Below, one piece after another: positions 1 through 11,080 of a DNA stretch of 64,000 bases. This DNA comes from Thermoascus crustaceus (Eukaryota > Ascomycota > Eurotiomycetes > Eurotiales > Thermoascaceae). Every line of letters starts with the position of its first letter. The stretch's first letter is position 1. The stretch covers positions 2,003,137 to 2,067,136 of the forward strand of contig BCIC01000002.1 in the NCBI GenBank assembly GCA_001599835.1, in the 5' to 3' direction. Position numbers and translations under genes: made by a program. The notes beneath the pieces were generated by a model. That model saw nothing but the letters and a program-made list of their open reading frames with translations. It did no database searches and had not been told where the DNA came from.

Positions 1-220
1 AAATCAACATCAAAAATGCAAGTAAGAGACAACTAGATCCTATATTAGTACAGGGGGTATTTTGACTGCTGAAGAAGGTCAGTGGCTCACTCAGCAAGCT
101 GCAGAGCTGCAAGCAGAGGGGGTAGTGGAAGATGATGAGTGGCCTAGGAAATATGCACCACCACAGTGCAGCAACTGCAATATTCAAGGTCATACTAGGG
201 TCAGCTGCCCAAATAGATAG
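1..220 (+). pseudogene. C-terminal fragment of a pogo/Fot1-type transposase with zinc knuckle
   Basis: The window opens inside a transposase-like reading frame that ends at a TAG at 218-220. The final part reads as a CCHC zinc knuckle, QCSNCNIQGHTRVSCPNR, preceded by an alanine/glutamine-rich helix containing LTAEEGQWLTQQAAELQAE. The same tail, in decayed form, ends the element at 19,148-20,989 and the fragments at 12,190-12,640 and 21,662-22,580, so this is one transposon family. This copy keeps all four zinc ligands and is the least mutated version of the tail in the window. An in-frame TAA upstream (near position 23) shows it is not intact. The rest of the element lies outside the window. 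Confidence 0.7.
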
Positions 221-344
221 GCAATTATTTTATGTGTATATAGCTTCAATTTAGGGGCATTGTGGTGAGATAACTAGATATTTAATATAATAGATGTTGG
301 TTGGTGGCCTGCTCAGTGTCCTGGCCCGCTTGGTGTCCAATTAT
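221..344 (+). repeat. 3' untranslated end and terminal inverted repeat of the pogo-type fragment
   Basis: After the stop codon comes a stretch shared with the other pogo copies (a GTGGTGAGATAA-like block), then a GC-richer end, TGCTCAGTGTCCTGGCCCGC, followed by a TA. It has the same layout as the terminal repeat of the 19,148-20,989 element (two CTCAGTG-like half repeats near the end) but differs in sequence. It probably marks a related subfamily. The outer end is placed at about 344 from the flanking TA; the partner repeat is outside the window. Confidence 0.45.
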
Positions 345-429
345 GTTATTATGCTCTACTAGCTTCTGTAGCTAACTACTTTATATATGCTAGTGTGATC
401 TCTCTTACTAAGCCTTATAGAGACTTAGT

Positions 430-3400
430 AGCTGTCTGCTTAGCTATCTAATCTACTATTTTATTGTCTTCTATATTCTTATATTCTAGTATCTATTAAA
501 TAGTAATCTTACAGCTCTGTTAGTATAGATATTGAGCTGCTGTATATACTTACTAAACTAGAGACTAGCCAGGCTCTGCCTTTATATATATAAGCTATGC
601 AATTACTATCTGTAAGTCTAGTAGAACTTTTACAGAGTCTCTGCTGTGTAGTTTATAGACTAGTTTTAGAGCAGATATAGTATCTACTAGCTCTGCATTA
701 AAAACTTCTTTCTTTTTACTAAATAGAAGCTCTTTAATTTCCTATATTTTTTAAAAGTTCTTTTAGATAATGCCAGCACCTACCTATCTATTCTCTAGCT
801 GAAAGCTGTCTAACTATAGAGATAGACTTTAATATAAAGCATTTGCCTTTTTAATAGCTTTCTCTAGAGATTGAATCTTAATTCTGCCTAGAAAAATACT
901 AGAAAATACTTTTACTATCTCTCTAAAATTTTCAGAGATCTATCTTTAAAATAGCTGCTAGCTTACTAGCTAGATACTGCTCTAGACTTTAAAGACTTTA
1001 AATCTAGCTCTGTTAAAAATCTCTATTTATCTTCAATTATCTATAGACTGCTCTCTAAGTTAAGTATATTAGTCTCTCTCTTTAAAGCTTACTAAAAGAA
1101 TCTATCTGATTAAATAGTTTTTAAACAGTTCTAGTAGTCTAAAAGTATAATCTCTCCATTTAATATTAAGTACTGCTTCTGCTGGGCCTAGTACTACTTT
1201 TTTAGTAGTAGTTCTAATAATATTGTTTATAGTATACTGATAATTGCTATACTTATTAATTGACTAATTATTATATTTCTGCTAAGTAGTTCTTCTAGCC
1301 TTGCTATTATAGCTCTACTTTATATAGAGCTACTGCCTGTACTACTACAATTTAAATTCTATATATTAAATCTAGCACTAGACCTTATCTCTAGTATAAA
1401 ACTTTTATTTATACTTCTGCTTTACAGATTTTCTTTAAATATATTTAGTAGTAAGTCTTTAGTTAGACTACTATTAAGCTATATTTCTAGCTATTAAATA
1501 GCTTTATAATTAAATAATACTAAATTGCTTTCTATCTAAAGTATAGTCTTTTTTACTTAATTTTTTAGCAGTTTATCTCTTCTTCTAGTGAATAAAGCTA
1601 TCTCTATCTTTTCTTTATTAAACTGCACTGCATGTTTATAGCTCTATTTTATAGCAGCTGCAGCTGCCAGCTTTAAATGCCAGCAGACCTGCTATACTAA
1701 GCTTTCTAATACTATAAGATCTATATTATCTGCATATAATAGTAGTCTAATGTCTAAGACTGCTTGCTTAATTATTTTAAAAATTTCTTCTAGATGGATA
1801 ATAAAGAGAATAGAGAAGCCTAATAAGTTCTATAAAATCTCTAAGTTAATATTTTACTTCTGGTACTAATAGCTATTAATTATCAGCTGCATCTTACAGT
1901 TAAAGAGAAAAGACTATATTTAGTAGTATAAGTTCTTATTAAGTTCTAGCTCTACTATATGTTATACTAGTCTAGTTAAGTTAATATAGTTAAAAACTCT
2001 TTTTATATTTATAAATAATGCTCTAACTAGCTATTTCTAAGTTTAAGTTTTATAAATTTTATAGATTAGGCATGCTACTATATCTATAGTGCTGCAACAC
2101 TTATAGCTGCTTATCTACTCTAAGTACAGTATTTTTACAGCTTTATAATATAATAAGATAGTCTCTGTAGCTACTTTTCTAACTATCTTCTTTAAATAAT
2201 TAAGCAGACTAATTACTTAATAAAACTTAATTATAGTATAGTTATATTTATTAGACTTTTACAGTAGTATGCCTCTTACTGTTTTTTATATCTATAAATA
2301 GATATTTAAATAAAGACATTATCTTATTAATATTACTATTTTTAATACTTTTTAGCTTTACAGCAGCTATAGTCTAGAAATTTAATCTATTTATATTTAA
2401 AGTTTTTTAAGTTATTTAGCTAAGTAGTGCTCTTCTTACTATTATTTTATTCACTTATTAATATATTATTTTTAAGAGAATATAGTTTATAGACATATTT
2501 CTTAAAGCTATAGAGAATATAATCTCTTTAATTAGAGTTTTTTTAAAGTAGTTATTAATTATCTTTAAGAGTTTTTTAGTACTAGTATAGTATCTACTAT
2601 TTTAAAGATAGTGTACTTTAATACAAGCTAGTATTAAGTAGTATTATTAGACTCTAATTTATTTTCAGATAGAACTTTAAACTTATCTCTAAACTGGTTT
2701 TCAGACTGATCTGTAGACTAGCCTATTAGAAAGACTTTTTAGTATTTATACTTTATTTACTACACTATCTAGTAGAAGTTATTTTAAGCTTATTTAAGCT
2801 AATACTCTGTCTCTAGATCTGCTTTTTAGATCTATTTAATTTAGATATAGGTCTTACAACTCTACTTAATTTTATCTCTCTACTAGTGTTTAGAGTAAGC
2901 TGTTATTTATAGTTGTTTTATATACTTATTAAGTATCTGAGTTAAGAATTTTTAAATTCAGATAGTCTTTTTACTTATATCTGCCTTTATATAAATATTT
3001 AATAGAAATTGCTAGTATGCTGCTAAGGCCTGCTATACTTAAACTGCTTTATTCAGAGTCTCTGTATTCTCTAGTAAATTTTAAATGTGCTAGCCAGTTA
3101 CTTAAGAAGAGGTTTTTTCTGAAGAAGTCTTCTTCAGATTCTTTTATTCTATTAGTATTAGCTTATAATTAGAGTTTATTAGAGGCTTTAGATTCTAAGT
3201 AGTAAGAAATAGCTTAATAATAGAAATCTCTAATATGCTTTTAGATCTAGTAGCTATCTCTAGCTTATTATTAATATAGAGATTAAACTGTTTAATTAAT
3301 ACTTCTAGAGGTTCAGTATTAGTATAGCTAGTAGTCTGAGAATTTTATAAAAAGCTATAAACATTAAAATCTTCTATAATTAGATATCTACTCTGCAGCA

Positions 3401-5840
3401 GCTGCTTCTAATCTGTATTTTTAATAGCTTATCTCTATCTGAAGTCTGTATTCTGCCAGCAATGCCCTTTCTCTAGCTAATTATTATAACAGTTAATTAC
3501 TTATATTCTGTGTATATACTGCTGCCTCTTATCTAGATTTTAAACATCTGGTATTATTAAATATAGATAATTTAGATCTATCTGTATCTCTACTAACTTC
3601 TAATTTAGAAGGTTCTTTCTTATAGCTACTATTATTTAATACTTTTAATACTCTGCTCTCTTTAACTAGTAGATAAAATATTTACTATATTTAAATTCTT
3701 ACTTAATATAGAGCTTTTATAAATAGATAATATCTATTTTCTCTAAAGTTTAGCTTCTAGAGCTGCTATAGTAATAGTATATACTCTGCAGCAATTATGC
3801 TAAAGTACTAGTATAATACTACTATACTGAAGACTCTAAGTCCAGTTGGCCTAGAGGTTTGTATCTCTCTTATCTCTGTATCTTAAAAAATTCTTAAATC
3901 ATACTAAATTTTAAAAGTTTATAAAATTTTTATATTCTGTATAAGCCTAGTTATAAGTGTTTTAGAGCTTTATCTGCTCTCTTTAATAGTTGTAAGCTGT
4001 GCTTTAGTCTGTCTATCTGTTATCTAAAAGCTGCTAGATGCTAAGCTGCTTCTAGCACAGTTTTTAATAACTACTTCTAAACTAAATAAGTTAAGAGTAG
4101 TTATATTAAATTCTCTAATTCTATTTATAGACTTGCTTAACTCTGCAGACTTTTCTTCTTTTAAAGCAGTTAGTTGCTATTGTAGAATGCTTATCTCTAC
4201 AGTTTTTATATCTTGCTAGTGTATGTTAATATGCTTTTCCTGCTTTAACTATATAGTTAACCACTTTACAGTTATAGTCTAAGCTCTTATATAGTTTTAT
4301 ACAGATAAAGTATATTAATAAATGATTACTATATATCTTAAAGCTATAGTAATCTATACTATAGTATTTAAAATATATAATATTTAATTTTAGCTTTTAG
4401 TAGTACTCTATTTAGTATTTAAAGCTACTAAACTAAATACTATTAATATAGAGCTCTTATACTTCTTTTAAAGATTTAACTATAATAATAATTATAGAGC
4501 TTTTCTAAGCCTCTTTTCTTAGTATATTTAAATCTTGCAGTCAGGTTGAATTTCTTATAAGATGCAGAAAGCTGCCTATCTCAATTTTCTGTCTTGCCAG
4601 AGCAAGATTTAGAGTTAGATAATGTCTGGTAAGTACTTTATATATTTTTAGTCTGTACTATTGCTCTGATGCCTCTATAGAGATTACTGCTGAATCTGCC
4701 TCTCTAACTGCTGTTACCAGCTGGTCTGCATAAATAGGTAGTAGTATAGTATTTAATACTTCTTTCTATAATAGAATTAAGATAGTATCTATACTGATAT
4801 AGTCTAAATCTATTATTTAAAGAAAGTCTGAAAGTTCTATTTTAATTAGAGCTAGATTCAGCTGCAGTATTATATTTTTTTTACTGCTTTTAAAGCATTT
4901 AACTCTCTATCTTATCTTATTATAAGCTACTAGACTCTTTTAAAGATATGCTTAATTAGTTTAAACTGAATTAGCTATGCTAGCTTCTAAGACTAAATAT
5001 TCTGAGCCTTCTAGACCTTTTATCCCTTCTTATCTAGCATTATCTGCTATTCTTAGCTGCTAGATTGAGTGATTAGTAGAGCTGCTATATCTATATAGAA
5101 TATTATCTTTTTAACTAGTTATTGTATAATTATCTTATTAGACTTTTTAGATGCTAAGTGCTGTCTTGCTGCATGCTATTAATAGCTAATAGTTATGACT
5201 CTGCTGAATAGTCTATACTTTAAAATCTCTGCAGCTTAAGCTAAGGCTGAAGAGCTCTAAGTAGCTATTAGATATATTATAGAGGTATTCTAAGTCTCTA
5301 GCAGTCTCTGAAGTTTTTAAACCTCTTATTTCAGTTATTTAATTCTGTCTATATATTGTTGCTTACAGATATTCTGTTCTATATCTTAGGCCTTAAGCTC
5401 TCTTATAAATTATTCTTATAGATATTCCAGCTTTTATTATTATTACTATTTTTGTAGCTTAACTGTAGCTGCTAGAGTCTAATATTGCTTACTTCTGCCT
5501 CTAAGAGGTTCTAGATCTAGATTTCTAGGTGCTGAGTATAGCAGTCTATTTTTTAATAGTGCTGATTCCAGAGATGCTGCAGCCTGATACTTAGCTTAGA
5601 GACTGGCTTAACTCTCTGCTACTCTATTTTAAGCTCTTTTCCAGGTCTTCTAGGGCTTATGGTGGTCCTAAAGATGTCTGAGGGCTTTAATATGCTGGGG
5701 TTGGTGTGTCTAGTGGCAGTAGTGGTTCACATAGTTGAATAGCTGAGTTACTGCATAACAGCTATAATATGCTGAGTAGACCACTATTATGAGGCTCTAA
5801 GGCCTTTATAGTGGTTTTCTGAGGCTAAGAGGTCTTCTTA
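430..5840 (-). mobile_element. Degenerate Tad1/I-like LINE retrotransposon
   Basis: Read on the minus strand, this region carries the scattered signatures of a LINE. Near 3,365-3,395 there is IIEDFNVYSF, which lines up with the GDFNxHH motif of an APE-type endonuclease. Near 1,700-1,830 the text reads GFSILFIIHLEEIFK followed by LLLYADNIDLI, the reverse transcriptase active-site block, and then KHAVQFNKEKIEIALFTRRR, typical of the segment after YADD in fungal LINEs. The order endonuclease then RT fits one element running from about 5,840 down to about 430. Stops and frameshifts occur throughout, and the second Asp of YADD is now Asn. The less AT-rich block at 5,640-5,840 is probably the 5' end. 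Both boundaries are approximate, and RNase H and ORF1 were not individually resolved. Confidence 0.6.
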
Positions 5841-5984
5841 ACCTGATTAATATGTTAAAAAGATATATTTTATCAGGTGTTAATTTTTGATGTTCCAGTT
5901 GCTTTTTCCTCAGGCTATTTAATTTGCACACTTCACTATATTATAATCAATCAGCTTACTCTAGACTATTAATTTATATATAAC

Positions 5985-6289
5985 ATTTAGTTAACAAGTA
6001 TAGATTCTTTAATAGTAGTAAGCTTTTAACTATTTAATACTGTATCTATATATGCAGTATATCTACAGATAAGAATTTAAGATTAGATATTATATATAGC
6101 TGCAGCTGCTTAAATGCTTTTAAATTAGCTATCATTTGAAGTATTAATTGCAAGAAAAAATATAGTCTTTTTACTAAACTGCCAAATCTGCTATTTTATA
6201 TAGTATATTAGTAGTTAAAGATATTATATTATATAGTTGAAACTGTGTGCCACTTAGTATTCTGCATCACTTAGTGTTTAATTACATTA
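5985..6289 (-). pseudogene. Heavily mutated N-terminal fragment of the pogo-type transposase
   Basis: This stretch aligns by eye with 20,690-20,960, the N-terminal end of the better preserved pogo element. Shared blocks include AATAGTAGTAAGC, GTATCTATATATGCAGTAT and TGCTTTTAAATT, with most differences being C/T or G/A. A terminal-repeat-like stretch with two ACTTAGT half repeats follows at about 6,250-6,280 and ends at TTAATTACATTA (6,278-6,289). The coding direction is minus. Only the helix-turn-helix region is represented; no open frame remains. Confidence 0.5.
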
Positions 6290-6884
6290 TAAGTATATAA
6301 TTATATTATAAGTATATAATGTTAAGCTCTTTTATAATTATATTTTCAGAAAAAATATATTTTAAGTTACAATTATTATTTAACAAAGTTTAAAGCTTAG
6401 TACTTTCTAATATATTATATATTATACTCTATAAGTAGTTAATTAGCTATATTTTTCATATTATAAAGCTGAGAAGGGAATAAATATAAATCTAAGTTAA
6501 AAATATACTTAATAATTATTAATTCTTCTAAGCTAGTTAAATTCTACAGATTAGATATATAACTATATTATAAAGCTTTTCTATTAAGTTAGTGACTTAG
6601 TATTATATAACTAACTAAATAGATTTTTGCAGCAGCTTAGATGCTTAAAGCTGAATTATTTTTTATTACTTAGATAGCTAAAATAATTTAGCTTTTTTTA
6701 TTTAAAGATTTTATAATTGTTAGTAAAGAAAAATATAATTAAATATAGAAAGTTGTATAACTATAATTTAATGTCTTACTTATCTGTCTTTCTTATTATA
6801 TATGTTATAGTTTTTTTTTTAAAATAATATAAAATATTAAGCTGCTAAAAAGCTTTTACTTTCTTATATTAAGACTTTTTTATA
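6290..6884. other. AT-rich stretch without a recognisable gene
   Basis: Very AT-rich sequence with homopolymer T runs (for example near 6,810-6,825) and no coding pattern on either strand. It may belong to the repeat that follows, but I could not match it elsewhere in the window. Confidence 0.5.
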
Positions 6885-7738
6885 AGCTGTAAATGATATA
6901 ATTCAGCTAGTAGAGATTTTAAAAGTTTAAAAAGTAAAAAATATTAAATCTTTAACTAAAGCTAATAATATTAATATATAAAGCTGAAAGATAATCTTTA
7001 CAAGAATTTACTTTTTATTAAATAGTTCAAGTCTAGCTTCTGCAAAATCTTTATATATATTATCTGAAATAAACATTTTTACACAAGCAGATAGATATAA
7101 AAATAGAAAATTTTTCTTATTAATATAGTTATTATTAGTAATTATTCTCTTTTTAAGTAGTTTTCTATATATATGCTTAAATAAGCTAAAAATAGTAATA
7201 TTAGAAAGGCATATATAAATATATAAAAATACATAATTATATTCTTTTTATAAAAAGTATTAAACTTTATAGTTAAATAGCTACTATAATTATTTAAGAA
7301 TAAGTAACTTACTTTATACTAGTTAAATAGTATGTAGAATATAATTTAAATATTTTTTAACTAGTAAAGGTTTATTTTATTTATTATTTAACTATTTTTA
7401 CTAATTATAATTTACTAATCTTTAAAAAGTGTAAATTCTTAATATTAAGCAGTTTATTAAAATACTACTTACTTTTAAGATAATTATTAATAATATATAA
7501 ATTCTCTTTAAGCTTACAGTCTTAATAATTATAATTTATTTACAGTTTCTCTAAATAACTATATAAAATCTTTTACTATATTCTCTTATAGTAATAATTT
7601 TAAAAATTAAGCTTTATTATAAAACTAGTTTATTAAAATTCTAGATATTATTTTAATATATATTATATTTTTAAATAGCTATATATATAGTTTAACTTTG
7701 CATACTAATATATAATTCTTTAATTATATTTCATATAT
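6885..7738 (+). repeat. Copy 1 of an unidentified ~870-bp AT-rich repeat
   Basis: This segment matches 7,741-8,615 along its whole length and 22,917-23,485 over its second part. Shared landmarks in the same order include AAGCTGTAAAT near the start, AATAAGTAACTTACTTTATA, TTTAAATAACTATATAAAA and AATAGCTATATATATAGTTT near the end. The copies differ mainly by transitions and small indels, as expected after RIP-type mutation. No protein could be recognised on either strand; the strand given is only the shared orientation. Confidence 0.6.
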
Positions 7739-7740
7739 TT

Positions 7741-8615
7741 CTGCAAGCTGTAAATCTTATAATTAAGCTAATAAGAATTTTAAAATATTTAAAAAGTAGA
7801 TAAAATTAAATCTTTAATAAAAAGTAATAGTATTAGTATATAAAGTCAAAAATTAATCTTCTTAAAAATTTAATTTTTATTAAGTAGCTTAAAATCAGCT
7901 TTTTAATTAAAAATCTTCTTATATATAGAATATAAATATAGAAAATTATTTTTATTAATATAATTATTTCTAATTATTATTATTCTCTCAGTTAATTTTC
8001 TATTTATGTGTTTAAGCAGACCAAAAACTCTAATATCTAATAATTATAAAAGATAAGATATACAGAGATATACAAAAATAGATAATTATATTTTTCTTAT
8101 AGAAAGTATTAAAATCTGGTTTAATAGCTAGAATAGCTATTAAAAATAAGTAACTACTTTATATTAGTTAAATAGTATTTAAAATATAGATTAAATATTT
8201 TTTTAGTAAAAATCTATTTTATCTATTATTTAGCTATTCTTACTTATTATAATTTACTAATTTTAGAATAAGAGCAGATTATTAATATTAAATAATTTAT
8301 TATTCTTTTATCTTTAAGATAATTATTAATAGTATAGAAATCTCTTTAGAGCTTATATGTCTAATAATAGTAATATATTTATAATTCTTTTAAATAACTC
8401 CCTGAGATCTTCTGCTGTGCTTTACTAATATAATAACTTTAAAAGTTAAGCAGAGTTCTATTATAAAGTTAGTTTTAAAGTTTTAAATATTATCTTTATA
8501 TATGCTGTATTCTTGAATAGCTGTATATATAATTTTAAATTACTATTTTATAATAGTTGGATTCTTCTGCTTTATATACTGATATTAAATTTTCTAATTA
8601 TATCTTGTATATAGT
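7741..8615 (+). repeat. Copy 2 of the ~870-bp repeat, in tandem with copy 1
   Basis: It directly follows copy 1 in the same orientation, with the same order of landmarks (CAAGCTGTAAATCTTATAA at the start, AATAAGTAACTACTTTATAT, TTTAAATAACTCCCTGAGAT, AATAGCTGTATATATAATTT near the end). It keeps more G and C than the other copies, notably around 8,396-8,460, so it is the best of the three for reconstructing the source element. No gene function is visible. Confidence 0.6.
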
Positions 8616-9050
8616 TTAGAACAGCATTTAATAAAGAAAGAAGCTTAATTAATACTAAGAACTATAATAGAATTCTATATATATTTATAAAATAAAATCT
8701 ATACTATTTTATACAGAAACTTAGACTAAATTAAAAAGCCTTATTTATCTATATTTAGTAGCTTTTTAATAAGAACTTCTTTTTTAAGAACTATTAAACT
8801 ATAGCTATTAATATATATTTCTAATTATAGATTAATTCTCTTAAGCTAATTAAGAAAAGTAGATTTAGATATATTAAATATTATAAAAACTTAATTTTAA
8901 TTAAAATTTTTTACTTTTATAAACTTTCTATTTAAATTTAATTTTCTTAAGAAAGAGGCATTTTGTATAGTAGAGATAAAAAATAATATATTAAAGAATA
9001 ATAGTTGGAAGTTAACATGAAAGTGGACAGTTCAGCTGTTAATTACATTA

Positions 9051-9481
9051 GCTAATAAATTTTAACATTAAAAAAATTTTATATATTTTCTTTTATAGGC
9101 TCCCTTTATATAGTCTTTATTAATTAGTGTATCTTTTAGTGTATCTTTAAAATTAAATATTAAATAATATAATAAATATTAATTTCAAATCTATAATAGA
9201 AAATCTATGTCTATATCTAAATAGATATTGTTAAGTAGCTATTAATAATATTATTATAAAACTTAACTAATACTTCTTTAAAAAGATTTACCAATTATTT
9301 AATCTTAAATAGACAGTTTTGACAGTAGCAGTAACCTGCAAGATTTTATTGTAGTAAGGCTTGTTGCTGACCTTTCTGGCTTTATCTTGATGTTACTTTA
9401 AGAGAAACAGTGGCATGGTGAAGCAAGCCTTAACTTTGCCACAAGTTGCCCCACAACAGCAGGCCCACTTCTACAGATGTC
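9051..9481. other. Transition from AT-rich repeat DNA to the Stf2-like gene
   Basis: The first 250 bases are AT-rich and featureless. From about 9,310 the base composition becomes normal, with GC-richer sequence downstream of the stop codon of the Stf2-like gene. This part is probably its 3' untranslated region and terminator. No gene seen. Confidence 0.4.
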
Positions 9482-10088
9482 TTATGATTTCCCCATCTCT
9501 GTAATGACTTCACTACTGCCACTGACACTGCTATCTGCACTCCCAACTTTTGTCACCATGTGCTCATCTACCCTACTCTCACTGAGTGGCCCATGGAGCT
9601 CTTCCTCAAACACAGGCTCCGGCTCCACAGTTTCAAACTTCGTCTTGAAATCAGTAAGACCCTGAGTACTGCTGTTGGAGCGACGCCGAGCATTAGTAAA
9701 GGTGTAGCTGTAGTCTTGCATTTCATCTCCCGAACGACCCCTTCAGCAATACAAATACAAGTCAGCTGTATCCTATTGGACGTAACCAGGGAACTAGCAC
9801 TTCAGAGATTAGCTCATGAGAGACCTCACCAATTTCCCTTTCCGCCACCGTCTTTCTTGGTCTTCTTAGGGTCTGCATCGATATGCCCGGACTTCGCAAA
9901 GTAACGTGGGAGGTGCTCATGAGGAGCTAGTCCTGCATGGTCACGATCGTTGAGTTTGCGAGAGCGAGTCACTTCAAAAAGAATAATATGAGTTCTGTCT
10001 GGCAAGAACAATGCCGCGAAGAATAAAGAGGGGTAATAATGCTAGACAGGTTCAATCCGCTGGATGCAGATTGTCCAATGAACTCACT
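9482..10088 (-). CDS. Stf2-like small protein (ATP synthase stabilising factor family), start codon split by an intron
   Basis: Spliced minus-strand model: 10,088 (a single A), 9,971-9,830, 9,740-9,482; 402 nt, 133 residues. The protein starts MTRSRKLNDRD, has YFAKSGHIDADPKKTKKDGG then GKGNWGRSGDE in the first half, and a RRRSNSSTQGL then EEELHGPL block in the second. This matches the layout of yeast Stf2 (N-terminal MTR, a central GKGNWG-PGDE motif, a downstream RRGS-like block), a small hydrophilic protein linked to the F1F0-ATPase inhibitor complex and to desiccation tolerance. No in-frame ATG precedes the first coding exon. A canonical donor follows an A at 10,088 and a GAAG acceptor ends at 9,972, so splicing joins A to TG and creates the start. 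The second intron (9,829-9,741) has a GTGAGG donor. The gene sits alone between decayed repeats yet has no stops or frameshifts, so it is probably functional. An alternative start in an unseen upstream exon cannot be excluded. Confidence 0.72.
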
Positions 10089-10780
10089 TGCGGGTTAAAT
10101 CCTTCTCCAAAGAAAAAAAGAAAATCGCTGGACTGTGGCTTTGTCAGCTGATGTACAGGAGAAAAGGCATTCTGTGACCGGGCTTAAGCTAATATTGCTT
10201 GCTCATTGCAGAATACTCAGAATACGAAGTCACTGTGCACGTCAGGGATAAGTAGATGGGGAATTAGAGTAGCATAATGCTTTGGGCATAGTAGGTTTAA
10301 GAGAACAGAAGGCTTGGTCACAGCACAGAGATATCTGATTCTGAAAGATTGACTGGCCAACCTTCTTAAAGCTGCGCAGGTGGATGTTGAAAAATTCCAA
10401 GGACTGGGGGCAAGAAGTTGTTCGGCACTTACTGTTAAATGCTAAGCTGTTCGCAAATCCCAGAGTAAGGATATGGTATACCAGTGTGGCCTGTCGCGTC
10501 TGGATTAGTCCAACATATGATTAGCCAGCTGCTAGGCGGCAAGAAGCAGTGTACTTGCCTAGATAAAGTAGTTGAGTTAGATTCTGATGGATGAAATGCA
10601 AGGCAGGTAGAGAGGCTTGTTAAGAAAGAACTACAGAGTGACTTTATCTACTCTAGAGGATTTGTATCTAGAGTGGCACTTTAACAGCGCTAAAGACTCA
10701 TGACCTCATACATGCCTGACTTAAGTACTTGCTAATTTGTACCTAGTTTTAAGAAACCCAGACAATCTAAAATAAGTGGG
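10089..10780. other. Upstream region of the Stf2-like gene
   Basis: Sequence of roughly normal composition, unlike the AT-rich flanks, extending about 650 bp upstream of the split start codon. It is the likely promoter and 5' leader. No open frame of interest and no second gene were seen. The return to AT-rich repeat DNA occurs at about 10,780. Confidence 0.4.
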
Positions 10781-11074
10781 TAATAGATTTGCTAAGCACA
10801 CTGTGGAGCAGGCATTAAATTACTGTAGACTAAGCTATAAAGTTATATTCTAAAGTAGAAAACATGCAAAAATATTATAATTAAAATATTTAATAGAAAC
10901 TATTATAACAGCTTCTAAAATATAAAATAATAGATTTGCTAAGCACACTGTGGAGCAGGCATTAAATTACTGTAGACTAAGCTATAAAGTTATATTCTAA
11001 AGTAGAAAACATGCAAAAATATTATAATTAAAATATTTAATAGAAACTATTATAACAGCTTCTAAAATATAAAA
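10781..11074. repeat. Perfect 147-bp tandem duplication
   Basis: The unit at 10,781-10,927 is repeated at 10,928-11,074 with no difference that I can see. Each unit starts TAATAGATTTGCTAAGCACA. The match continues six bases (TAATAG) beyond the second copy before the sequences part. The unit contains no obvious gene. It lies at the edge of the Stf2-like gene island, inside otherwise decayed DNA. Confidence 0.9.
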
Positions 11075-11080
11075 TAATAG

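Noticed and set aside
3840..3900. tRNA-like stretch (CCAGTTGGCCTAGAGG)
   Set aside because: A short resemblance to a D-arm only; no acceptor-stem pairing or T-loop could be found, and it lies inside the LINE relic.
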